A stretch of DNA of 8,223 nucleotides from an uncultured Clostridia bacterium (GTDB taxonomy: Bacteria > Bacillota > Clostridia > TANB77 > CAG-508): NCBI GenBank assembly GCA_947629805.1, contig CANRFE010000058.1:1-8223 (forward strand), given 5' to 3'. Positions within the stretch are counted from its first letter, which is position 1. Each line of letters starts with the position of its first letter. Position numbers and translations under genes: made by a program. This document shows, in pieces, positions 1-6,265 of this stretch. The notes under the pieces were generated by a model. The model had not been told where the DNA came from. It saw only the letters and a program-made list of their open reading frames with translations, and made no database searches.

Positions 1-40
1 CAAAAGAACATAGCAATATTATAAAGTGGAATGCTTCTAG

Positions 41-74
41 AAAAAAAACAACTTCCTAATGGAAGTTGTTTTTT
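41..74 (-). terminator. Intrinsic terminator of rpiA, likely bidirectional
   Basis: A 10-bp perfect stem (47-56 with 61-70, loop 57-60) is flanked by an A-run at 41-46 and a T-run at 69-74. On the minus strand the hairpin begins directly after the rpiA TAG stop (75-77) and is followed by eight U residues in RNA, a textbook rho-independent terminator. The flanking A and T runs extend the pairing and would also give a U-tract on the plus strand. It could therefore also stop a converging plus-strand transcript from left of the window, but no such gene is visible here. Confidence 0.9.
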
Positions 75-749
75 CTATTTTACAACAATAATAGCATAAC
101 CAATAAATAAACCACTTTCTAAAACACCATCTATTTGTACTAATTTTTCTTCTAAATTTGCTTCTATTTTAGGAAACCACGCATACAAAAGAAAGTTCCC
201 GTTATCTGTAAGAAAAGGTCTTTGTTCTATATTCGACTGTTTCCTTTCCAATTTTATAGCACCTAATTTTTTTACTTTTTCTTCTACTTGGTTTATTTTG
301 TCTATTTCTACTTCTATAGGAACAGGATGCTTTTCTCCTAATTTTTTTACAAATTTCGTATGGTCTACTAAAATATAATTTTCCTGACAGCTCTTCATAT
401 TTAATTTTTCTTTGTATAAAGCTGCTCCCATTCCTTTTATTAACCAATTATGAGGATCTATTTCATCTGCTCCATCAAAACACCAGTCTGGTTTTTCTTT
501 TTCTAAAGAAGTGGTTTCAATTCCTAAGTCATGGCATAATTTTTCAATAATTTGAGAAGTTGGAATCGCTTTTATTTTTAGATTTTCTTCCTTGCACCTT
601 TTTGCAATTTCTTCTGCTGTTGCATAAGAAGTACTTCCAGAACCAAACCCAATTATATCTCCATTTTTCACTCTTTTTGCCATTCTTTTAGCCAATTGTA
701 TTTTTTCTTCTTTTTGTTCTACTTTATTTTTCCAATCAAATTCTTGCAT
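75..749 (-). CDS. rpiA: Ribose-5-phosphate isomerase A (RpiA)
   Basis: This cytosolic enzyme interconverts ribose 5-phosphate and ribulose 5-phosphate in the non-oxidative pentose phosphate pathway. The 224-residue length fits the RpiA family. The N-terminal phosphate-binding loop reads GFGSGSTS at 34-41, where many relatives have GLGTGST. The signature DGADEID lies at 92-98. By alignment to the E. coli enzyme, catalytic D81, D84, K94 and E103 correspond to D92, D95, K105 and E114, all present. The usual GGG after the lysine is GMG here (106-108). Other family blocks are ILVDHTKFVKKLG (126-138), LTDNGNFLL (180-188) and a glycine-rich C-terminal ESGLFIG. The ATG start is preceded by AGGAG at 757-761 with a 7-base gap. 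It lies 71 bases downstream of the permease stop with no clear promoter between, so cotranscription with the ABC genes is likely but functionally unexplained. Identification is firm; only the operon link is inferred. Confidence 0.96.
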   Translation of the reverse strand: MQEFDWKNKVEQKEEKIQLAKRMAKRVKNGDIIGFGSGSTSYATAEEIAKRCKEENLKIKAIPTSQIIEKLCHDLGIETTSLEKEKPDWCFDGADEIDPHNWLIKGMGAALYKEKLNMKSCQENYILVDHTKFVKKLGEKHPVPIEVEIDKINQVEEKVKKLGAIKLERKQSNIEQRPFLTDNGNFLLYAWFPKIEANLEEKLVQIDGVLESGLFIGYAIIVVK

Positions 750-785
750 ATTTTTTCTCCTTTTCCCCGTTACTATTTTTCTTAA

Positions 786-820
786 AATGTCCCTTTAGAA
801 AACGTCCCTAATGCGACATT
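786..820 (-). repeat. Shortened copy of a REPIN-like 3'-end repeat
   Basis: This short palindromic remnant starts right after the permease TAG stop (821-823) and ends with the inverted hexamers aatgtc (786-791) and gacatt (815-820). Bases 792-820 align without gaps to 4064-4092: the first 18 bases (cctttagaaaacgtccct) are identical and 8 of the remaining 11 match. Relative to the full copy at 4040-4092, about 19 bases including most of one arm appear deleted. The role is unknown. It resembles the GGGAC/GTCCC palindromic intergenic repeats I recall from clostridial genomes, but that link is from memory. Confidence 0.7.
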
Positions 821-3800
821 CTATTCTATACTTTTTAAGCTTTCAATCATATCAATTTTCTTTAAGGCAAAATAAGTTGCAATATTTACAATCGTAGTAA
901 ATAGAATGGTTAGTATAATGGCATAAATATAACTTAACAAATGAATTTCTTTGCTAAATCGTAAAACGTTAATTTCACAGGTTCCCATAATAAAATAATT
1001 TAAGAAATAGCCTCCTAATAGCCCTAAGAAAATGCCAATAATTGTTAGAATAACCGTTTCTCTTGTAACATATTGATACACTTCTTTATCATAAAAACCT
1101 AATACTTTTATTGTAGCTAATTCCCTAATTCTTTCACTAATATTAACATTAGACAAATTATATAGTACAACAAAAGCTAGCATACCTGCAGATACAATTA
1201 ATACAATAACAACATAGTTTAAGGAATGCATTGCATCTTGCATCATATCTTCAATATCTGAGTTTAAGGAAATATTACTTATATTTTCTTCTTTTAATAG
1301 TTCTTTTGCCAAATTATCTTCTTGTTCTTTTTCTATAGTATCTTGAACAAATAACACATTGGTTTCATATTGTCCATAATATTCTTCATACAATTTTCTT
1401 GGCATGTAAATATAATGATAAATATAATTTTCTACCACATCTGAAATTTCTAATTCATGCTGGTTTTCTTCTGCGTCTTTTAAGAAAATGGTATCTCCTT
1501 TTTTTACCTTTAATAGTTGGGCTACTTTTTCTGTAATAGCAATTTTTCCCTCTTGTAAACAAATTTCTTGTTTTGTTTTACTATCTGCCAAACGAATTAC
1601 TTCTTTTAAATTGTCTTCCTTTGGAATAATAATTTGCACTTCCTGTTCGTTTTGGTCTTTTTGCAATAGTCCTGCTGTCATTCTTGCTTCCACAATACGA
1701 TTGATTTCTGGTTTTTCCTGTAATGTACCTACAAAATTTTCTAAATCTTGTATTTCGATTCCACTAACAAGCCCAATTTGCATATCATATTGATACACCT
1801 TTTCATATTGATTTGGCAAAATTTCCGAAATCGCATCTTTGATTCCAAAGCCTGTTAAAATAAGAGCTGTACAACCTGCAATTCCAAAAATTGTCATGAA
1901 AAATCTTTTCTTATATCGGAAAATATTGCGAACGGTTACTTTTCGAATAAAACTTAAATGCTTCCAGAAAAAAGGAATTTTTTCTAATAACACTCGTTTT
2001 CCTGGTTTTGGTGCTTTAGGCTGCATCAACTGAGCTGGTGTTTCCTCTAAAACCTTAAAAACTGTATAAAGTGTTGCACCAATAATACAAAAGCTTGCTA
2101 AGCCTAAGCCTAATAGTGCATAATACCAATTAAAAGAAAGAGAAATTTCTGGCATTCCATACATCATGCTATACATCATCCAAATAATTTTTGGTAATAG
2201 AACAAAACCAACCAGCATACCAATACTGCCACCTACGAAGCAAGCTAAACTAGCATATAAAAAGTATTTTGTAGCAATTTGCACTTTTTTATAACCTAAT
2301 GCTTTCATAGTTCCTATTTGTACTCTTTGTTCTTCTACCATTCTTGTCATAGAAGTTAAAGAAATTAAAGTAGCAATCACAAAAAAGACAATAGGAAATA
2401 CTTTTCCTAAATTTTCCACGCTTTGCGTATCTTGTATAAAACTACGATAACCCGTATTCGCATTACGATCTAAAATATACCAAGTAGGCATTTCGATTTC
2501 TTGTATTTTTTCTTCTGCTTCTTCTATTTCTTTTTCCGCTTTTTGTATTTCTTCTTCATATTCTATTTTTGCTTTAACTAATGTTTCTTTTCCTTCTTGT
2601 AGTTCTGTTTTAGAAGAATTGAGTTGATTTTGCGCATTTTGTAATTCTGTTTTTGTTGTCTGTTTCGTTTGTATAAAGGCTGTTTCTTGTTTTTCTATTT
2701 CTGCTTTTGCTTCTTGTAATTTTTGTTTTCCTAATGCTATTTGTGTTTGTATATCTTGCACTGTTTGTGCAATTTTTTCTATTCCTTCTTCTATACTTTC
2801 TTTTTGTTTTTCTAAGGTAGTTTTATTGCGTTCTAATTGTTCTTTTTGCACTTGTAAAGCAGTTTTTTCTTCTACGGTTAAAGATGTATTTTCTAATGCT
2901 TTTTCTATTTGCGTATATTGTATTTCTAATGTGGAAATTGTTTCTATTACTTTTTCCAAATTCGTTTGCAACTGTTGTTTTTGCAATTCTAAAGCCTGCA
3001 TTTGTTCTTGTGCTATTTTTTCGGAATTTGGTAGTTCGTTTTCTTGCTTTTCTATTTCTTGTTTTGCCTGTTGTATTTTTGTTTCTGCTGCTTGCAATTG
3101 CTCTTCTGCTTGTTTTTTATTTGCATTGAAAGTAGTTTGTGCTGTTTGCAAACTTTGCTCTGCTTTTGCTATCTCCTTTTCTTTTTCTTGCATTGTATTT
3201 TGCGCTGTTTGCTTTTCTTCCTCTAATTCTGATTTTGCTTTGGCTATTTCTTCTTCTGCTTCTAATTTTACTTGTTCATATCTTGCCTGTTGTCTTTCTT
3301 CCTTTATACTTTCTAGTTGTTTCGTAATTTCTTCTATTTTTTTATTATATTCTTTAGAATCTGTAATATCTTCTTTTGTATTATTTAAAGTAAGATAAAT
3401 TTCGGTATAAACTTCAGAAGAAAAACTTTCTTTTGGTAAATACATATTATAGTTAACTCTACCAGCACCCAATTGAGAAGTATCTCTTTCTCTAGAAATA
3501 TAAAGTGGACTGCTCATTGTACCAACAATTTCTACTTGGCTTTCTTTTATCATACTATCCTGTGTTTCTTCAATAACAAGAATATCTCCTATTTTTTTGC
3601 CTGTTTGCATACAAAAAGATTTTTCCACTAAGCATTCTTTTCCATTTTGAGGCATTCTTCCTTCTAATAACGTAACTTGGTTTACTTCATCTAAAGATAA
3701 AACCTTTGTTACTACTTCCTCTCCTTCAAAGTGCAAAAGGATATCTTCGCTATATTCTCCATATACTTGCCTTACTCCTTCTAGCTTTGCTATTGCATCC

Positions 3801-4018
3801 CTATCTTCCTGTGTTAGTCCTAAGGTAGAAATTATTTTACTATCGTATACATTTTTCTCATCAAAATAACGATCTACCGTATTTACCATATCCGGAGAAG
3901 TTGCTCTTATTCCTGCAAAAAAACCTACCCCTAAAAAAGCCATCAATAAAATGGAAATAAAACGTTTATAAGTATTTTTAATTTCTTTTAAACTATCTTT
4001 TAATAATGCTTTTTTCAA
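821..4018 (-). CDS. FtsX/MacB-like ABC transporter permease with giant extracellular coiled coil
   Basis: This 1065-residue membrane protein pairs with the ABC ATPase encoded just upstream. A helix at about 18-37 is followed by an extracellular domain (about 41-220) and a Glu/Gln/Lys-rich coiled coil (about 222-510), with breaks near LPNS (329-332) and NTSLT (377-381). FtsX domain 1 (about 538-660) has helices near 540-557, 583-605 and 631-654, and a cytoplasmic EEQRVQIGTMKALGY motif at 562-576. A fifth helix (706-724) leads to a second extracellular domain (about 728-933). FtsX domain 2 has helices near 934-955, 988-1010 and 1028-1051, and the matching SERIRELATIKVLGF motif at 961-975. The start is TTG: an in-frame TAG lies four codons upstream, the next ATG (M26) falls inside helix 1, and AGGAGG at 4024-4029 sits five bases before it. 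MacB-type permeases usually use ATP to drive shape changes outside the membrane rather than classical transport. The substrate or partner is unknown, and no adaptor or two-component genes are adjacent. Confidence 0.9.
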   Translation of the reverse strand: MKKALLKDSLKEIKNTYKRFISILLMAFLGVGFFAGIRATSPDMVNTVDRYFDEKNVYDSKIISTLGLTQEDRDAIAKLEGVRQVYGEYSEDILLHFEGEEVVTKVLSLDEVNQVTLLEGRMPQNGKECLVEKSFCMQTGKKIGDILVIEETQDSMIKESQVEIVGTMSSPLYISRERDTSQLGAGRVNYNMYLPKESFSSEVYTEIYLTLNNTKEDITDSKEYNKKIEEITKQLESIKEERQQARYEQVKLEAEEEIAKAKSELEEEKQTAQNTMQEKEKEIAKAEQSLQTAQTTFNANKKQAEEQLQAAETKIQQAKQEIEKQENELPNSEKIAQEQMQALELQKQQLQTNLEKVIETISTLEIQYTQIEKALENTSLTVEEKTALQVQKEQLERNKTTLEKQKESIEEGIEKIAQTVQDIQTQIALGKQKLQEAKAEIEKQETAFIQTKQTTKTELQNAQNQLNSSKTELQEGKETLVKAKIEYEEEIQKAEKEIEEAEEKIQEIEMPTWYILDRNANTGYRSFIQDTQSVENLGKVFPIVFFVIATLISLTSMTRMVEEQRVQIGTMKALGYKKVQIATKYFLYASLACFVGGSIGMLVGFVLLPKIIWMMYSMMYGMPEISLSFNWYYALLGLGLASFCIIGATLYTVFKVLEETPAQLMQPKAPKPGKRVLLEKIPFFWKHLSFIRKVTVRNIFRYKKRFFMTIFGIAGCTALILTGFGIKDAISEILPNQYEKVYQYDMQIGLVSGIEIQDLENFVGTLQEKPEINRIVEARMTAGLLQKDQNEQEVQIIIPKEDNLKEVIRLADSKTKQEICLQEGKIAITEKVAQLLKVKKGDTIFLKDAEENQHELEISDVVENYIYHYIYMPRKLYEEYYGQYETNVLFVQDTIEKEQEDNLAKELLKEENISNISLNSDIEDMMQDAMHSLNYVVIVLIVSAGMLAFVVLYNLSNVNISERIRELATIKVLGFYDKEVYQYVTRETVILTIIGIFLGLLGGYFLNYFIMGTCEINVLRFSKEIHLLSYIYAIILTILFTTIVNIATYFALKKIDMIESLKSIE

Positions 4019-4039
4019 CTTTTCCTCCTATATTTTTTT

Positions 4040-4092
4040 AATGTTCCAAAAGGGACAGATACTCCTTTAGAAAACGTCCCTTTTGAGACATT
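4040..4092 (-). repeat. REPIN-like inverted repeat between the ABC genes
   Basis: Two 17-base arms (4040-4056 and 4076-4092) form an imperfect palindrome with one mismatch and one G-T pair around a 19-base centre. On the minus strand the arms read AATGTCTCAAAAGGGAC and GTCCCTTTTGGAACATT. The outer arm overlaps the TAA stop (4091-4093) of the ATPase gene. RNA of this region could fold into a stable hairpin between the ATPase stop and the permease ribosome binding site. No U-run follows, so it is not a normal terminator; it could stabilise the upstream message or change the ratio of the two subunits (inference). A shortened copy lies at 786-820. Confidence 0.8.
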
Positions 4093-4792
4093 ACCATTCT
4101 ATTTCGTCTATAGAAATGGGGTGTTCGTTTACTGTAATTTCTTGTGCCTTTCCATTTTTGAAATGAATGACTTTATCTGCCATGGGTGCAATTGCACTGT
4201 TGTGTGTTATGATAAGAACGGTTATGTTTTCCTTTCGACATGTTTCTTGTAATAATTTTAAGATTTGTTTTCCTGTTTTATAGTCTAAAGCACCTGTTGG
4301 TTCGTCACATAGTAATAATTTGGGATTTTTCGCAATGGCTCTTGCTATAGCTACTCTTTGTTGTTCTCCTCCAGATAATTGCGAAGGAAAATTTTTCATA
4401 CGATCTTTTAGGCCTACTTTTTTTATAATGGTTTCTGGGTTTAAAGAGTCTTTACAAATTTGTGTAGCAAGTTCTACATTTTCTATTGCAGTTAAATTTT
4501 GAATTAAATTATAAAACTGAAAAACAAAGCCAATATCCTCTCTTCGATATTTTATTAATTCTTTCTTTCTTAAATTGCTTACTTCTTTTCCATCTACAAA
4601 GACTTTTCCAGATGTAACATAGTCCATTCCACCTAGTATATTTAGGCAGGTGGTTTTTCCAGCACCACTTGGTCCTACTATTACCACCAATTCTCCTTTT
4701 TCTATGGTAAAACTGGTATTATCTAATGCTTTAATGGTTACTTCTCCCATTTGATATTCTTTTTTTACATTTCTAAATTCAATGTATGCCAT
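4091..4792 (-). CDS. ABC transporter ATP-binding protein, MacB/LolD type
   Basis: This 233-residue cytoplasmic ATPase powers the adjacent FtsX-like permease. All nucleotide-binding elements are present: Walker A GPSGAGKTT (40-48), Q-loop glutamine at 92 in FQFYNL, ABC signature LSGGEQQRVAIARA (139-152), Walker B LLLCDEPTGALD (159-170) and H-loop histidine at 197 in ITHN. The FQFYNLIQNLTAIENV stretch and the DEPTGALD ending are typical of the LolD/MacB/YknY subfamily, which pairs with FtsX-domain permeases. The ATG start is preceded by AGAGGA at 4801-4806. It is the first gene of its unit, 72 bases upstream of the permease start, with a palindromic repeat in the gap. No substrate can be deduced. 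Confidence 0.95.
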   Translation of the reverse strand: MAYIEFRNVKKEYQMGEVTIKALDNTSFTIEKGELVVIVGPSGAGKTTCLNILGGMDYVTSGKVFVDGKEVSNLRKKELIKYRREDIGFVFQFYNLIQNLTAIENVELATQICKDSLNPETIIKKVGLKDRMKNFPSQLSGGEQQRVAIARAIAKNPKLLLCDEPTGALDYKTGKQILKLLQETCRKENITVLIITHNSAIAPMADKVIHFKNGKAQEITVNEHPISIDEIEW

Positions 4793-4828
4793 TTTCTCTT
4801 TCCTCTCTTTTTTCCCATACTATTGGTT

Positions 4829-4837
4829 ACTATATCA
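4829..4837 (-). promoter_or_regulatory. Probable extended -10 promoter for the ABC transporter unit
   Basis: On the minus strand the sequence reads TGATATAGT, which fits the extended -10 form TGn-TATAAT with one mismatch in the hexamer. The -35 position at 17-base spacing (4852-4857, TAGTAA) is weak, matching 3 of 6, as tolerated by extended -10 promoters. Transcription would start near 4822, giving a leader of about 30 bases before the ATPase ATG. The region upstream is very AT-rich. This is a reading by eye. Confidence 0.45.
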
Positions 4838-4887
4838 CATTTTTATTTTTTTTACTAGCTTTTTTATGTGAATTTTACTTTTTCAGT

Positions 4888-4909
4888 ATTTATATAAGAT
4901 TTATATAAG
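4888..4909. repeat. 11-bp perfect tandem repeat upstream of the ABC transporter promoter
   Basis: The unit atttatataag occurs twice head to tail (4888-4898 and 4899-4909), followed by a partial third copy (atttatag, 4911-4918). It lies about 50 bases upstream of the proposed -10 element and just past the tyrS terminator. It could be a binding site for a regulator, an AT-rich promoter-stimulating element, or chance in AT-rich DNA. Confidence 0.6.
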
Positions 4910-4926
4910 TATTTATAGATGCGCCT

Positions 4927-4956
4927 AAAAAAAGAAAGTAAATTACTTTCTTTTTT
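4927..4956 (-). terminator. Intrinsic terminator of tyrS
   Basis: The stem gaaagta (4934-4940) pairs with tactttc (4944-4950) around a 3-base loop. It is flanked by seven A's (4927-4933) and six T's (4951-4956). Read on the minus strand, it lies shortly after the tyrS TAA stop (4972-4974) and is followed by a seven-U run. It separates the tyrS unit from the ABC transporter unit. Confidence 0.88.
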
Positions 4957-4971
4957 GCTTTCTTTTTTATT

Positions 4972-6198
4972 TTATTTTTTCTTTCCTATATAATTATTTT
5001 TCTTTCCTCTTTTTAGAACAAGATATGTATCTTCTATAAACATACTACTATCTACTATCCTATTGCTATCGGTTATTTTATCTCCATTTACAGAAATAGC
5101 ACCATTTCCAATAAATTCTCTTGCCTCTCTTTTACTAGAAGCCGCTCCTAAGGCTACTACTATGTCTGCAATATTTTGCCCTGCTTCTATTTCTATTATA
5201 TTTTCTCCTTGGAATAAGTCTTCAATATCTTTTTTAGATAAGTCTTTAAATTTATTTTGAAAGAAATGTTCCGCTAAGTTTACCGCTTTTTCATATTCTT
5301 CTTCTCCATGTAAGAAAGTAATAATTTCTCTTGCTAATGCTTTATGTGCTTCTCTTAATTCTGGATGTTCTTGATTCCTCTTTTCTAATTTTTCTATTTC
5401 TTCTCTGGTTAAGAAAGTATAAATTTTCAAATAATCAATAACCATAGAATCTTCTACATTTACAAAGAATTGATATAACTGATAACTTGATGTTTTTTCT
5501 TTGTCTAGCCATAGTGCATTTCCTTCGCTCTTTCCGAATTTTTTTCCCTGCGAATCCGTAACAAGTGGCATAGTAAAGCCATATACTTCGTCCCCTGTTG
5601 CTTTTCGAATTAAATCAATTCCTGCTGTAATGTTACCCCACTGGTCTGAACCAGCACACTGTAAGTCTACCCCTTTATGTTCGTGTAAATATTTAAAATC
5701 TAAGGCTTGTAAAATCATATAAGAAAATTCTGTATAAGTAATACCAGATTCTAGTCTTCTTCGAATAATATCTTTATCTAACATATAGTTAATATTAAAA
5801 TATTTTCCATAATCTCTTAAAAAATCAATTACATTAATATCTTTATACCAATCATTATTATTTACTACTTCAAAACCAAAAATTTTTTCTACTTGTTTTT
5901 TTAAGCCCTCAAAGTTTCTTGCTACTTCTTCTTTGGCAATCATAGCCCTTTCTGTCGTAGGTCTTGGATCTCCTATCATACCAGTTCCACCACCTACTAA
6001 TAAAATTGGGTGATGTCCTGCTTCTTTTAATCTTTTGGAAATTAGGAAACTTGACAAATGTCCCACGTGCAAACTATCTGCTGTTGGATCTGTTCCAATA
6101 TAGAAAGTCAAGCCTCCTGCATTTAATTTTTCTTCTAATTCTGGAGAAGAAATATCTTTGATTAAGCCTCTCCATTTTAATTCTTCTACTAATGTCAT
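4972..6198 (-). CDS. tyrS: Tyrosyl-tRNA synthetase (TyrRS)
   Basis: This cytosolic class I aminoacyl-tRNA synthetase charges tRNA-Tyr with tyrosine. The 408 residues are close to the usual bacterial length of about 420. The Rossmann fold carries GTDPTADSLHVGH (35-47) with the HIGH-type motif HVGH at 44-47. The KMSKS-type loop is KFGKS at 220-224, the form seen in Bacillus-type TyrRS. Tyrosine-pocket residues match the Bacillus stearothermophilus enzyme: Y33, D37, Y160, Q164 and D167, plus GSDQWGN at 183-189. A C-terminal S4-like tRNA-binding domain spans about 340-395 (SKREAREFIGNGAISVNG), ending in a lysine-rich tail. The ATG start has an unusual AGGGGG ribosome binding site at 6204-6209, five bases away. 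It follows the WG-repeat gene by only 67 bases with no clear promoter, and there is no room for a T-box leader. Identification is firm. Confidence 0.98.
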   Translation of the reverse strand: MTLVEELKWRGLIKDISSPELEEKLNAGGLTFYIGTDPTADSLHVGHLSSFLISKRLKEAGHHPILLVGGGTGMIGDPRPTTERAMIAKEEVARNFEGLKKQVEKIFGFEVVNNNDWYKDINVIDFLRDYGKYFNINYMLDKDIIRRRLESGITYTEFSYMILQALDFKYLHEHKGVDLQCAGSDQWGNITAGIDLIRKATGDEVYGFTMPLVTDSQGKKFGKSEGNALWLDKEKTSSYQLYQFFVNVEDSMVIDYLKIYTFLTREEIEKLEKRNQEHPELREAHKALAREIITFLHGEEEYEKAVNLAEHFFQNKFKDLSKKDIEDLFQGENIIEIEAGQNIADIVVALGAASSKREAREFIGNGAISVNGDKITDSNRIVDSSMFIEDTYLVLKRGKKNNYIGKKK

Positions 6199-6265
6199 AT
6201 TTACCCCCTATTTGTTCTAAAAGTCTTCCTATTCCTATTGGCAAATTTCTATTGAATAAAAAGCA

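Noticed and set aside
1..40. Possible end of a plus-strand gene, or a minus-strand promoter (TATAAT at 18-23) and ATG at 9-11
   Set aside because: Only a few codons are visible and the frames carry early stops. The TATAAT has no -35 at acceptable spacing and the ATG lacks a ribosome binding site. Nothing can be called in these bases.
202..447. Minus-strand open frame of 81 codons inside rpiA
   Set aside because: It lies wholly within the well-supported rpiA in another frame, and its Lys/Arg/Ser-rich sequence resembles no family I know.
2826..3398. Plus-strand open frame of 190 codons, rich in Cys, Phe and Ser, with smaller overlapping plus-strand frames at 2884-3327
   Set aside because: It is the antisense of the Glu/Lys/Gln-rich coiled-coil region of the permease, which automatically yields long Phe/Ser/Cys/Leu-rich frames. 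It has no ribosome binding site and no family resemblance.
4040..4092. Intrinsic terminator between the ABC ATPase and permease genes
   Set aside because: The hairpin is followed on the minus strand by an A-run, not a U-run, and the two genes must act together.
821..4792. BceAB-type antimicrobial peptide resistance module
   Set aside because: The permease has two FtsX domains and about eight helices with a coiled-coil insertion, not the ten-helix BceB layout. No histidine kinase or response regulator gene is adjacent.
6199..6265. Promoter directly in front of tyrS
   Set aside because: TTGCCA occurs on the minus strand, but no -10-like hexamer lies 16-18 bases downstream.
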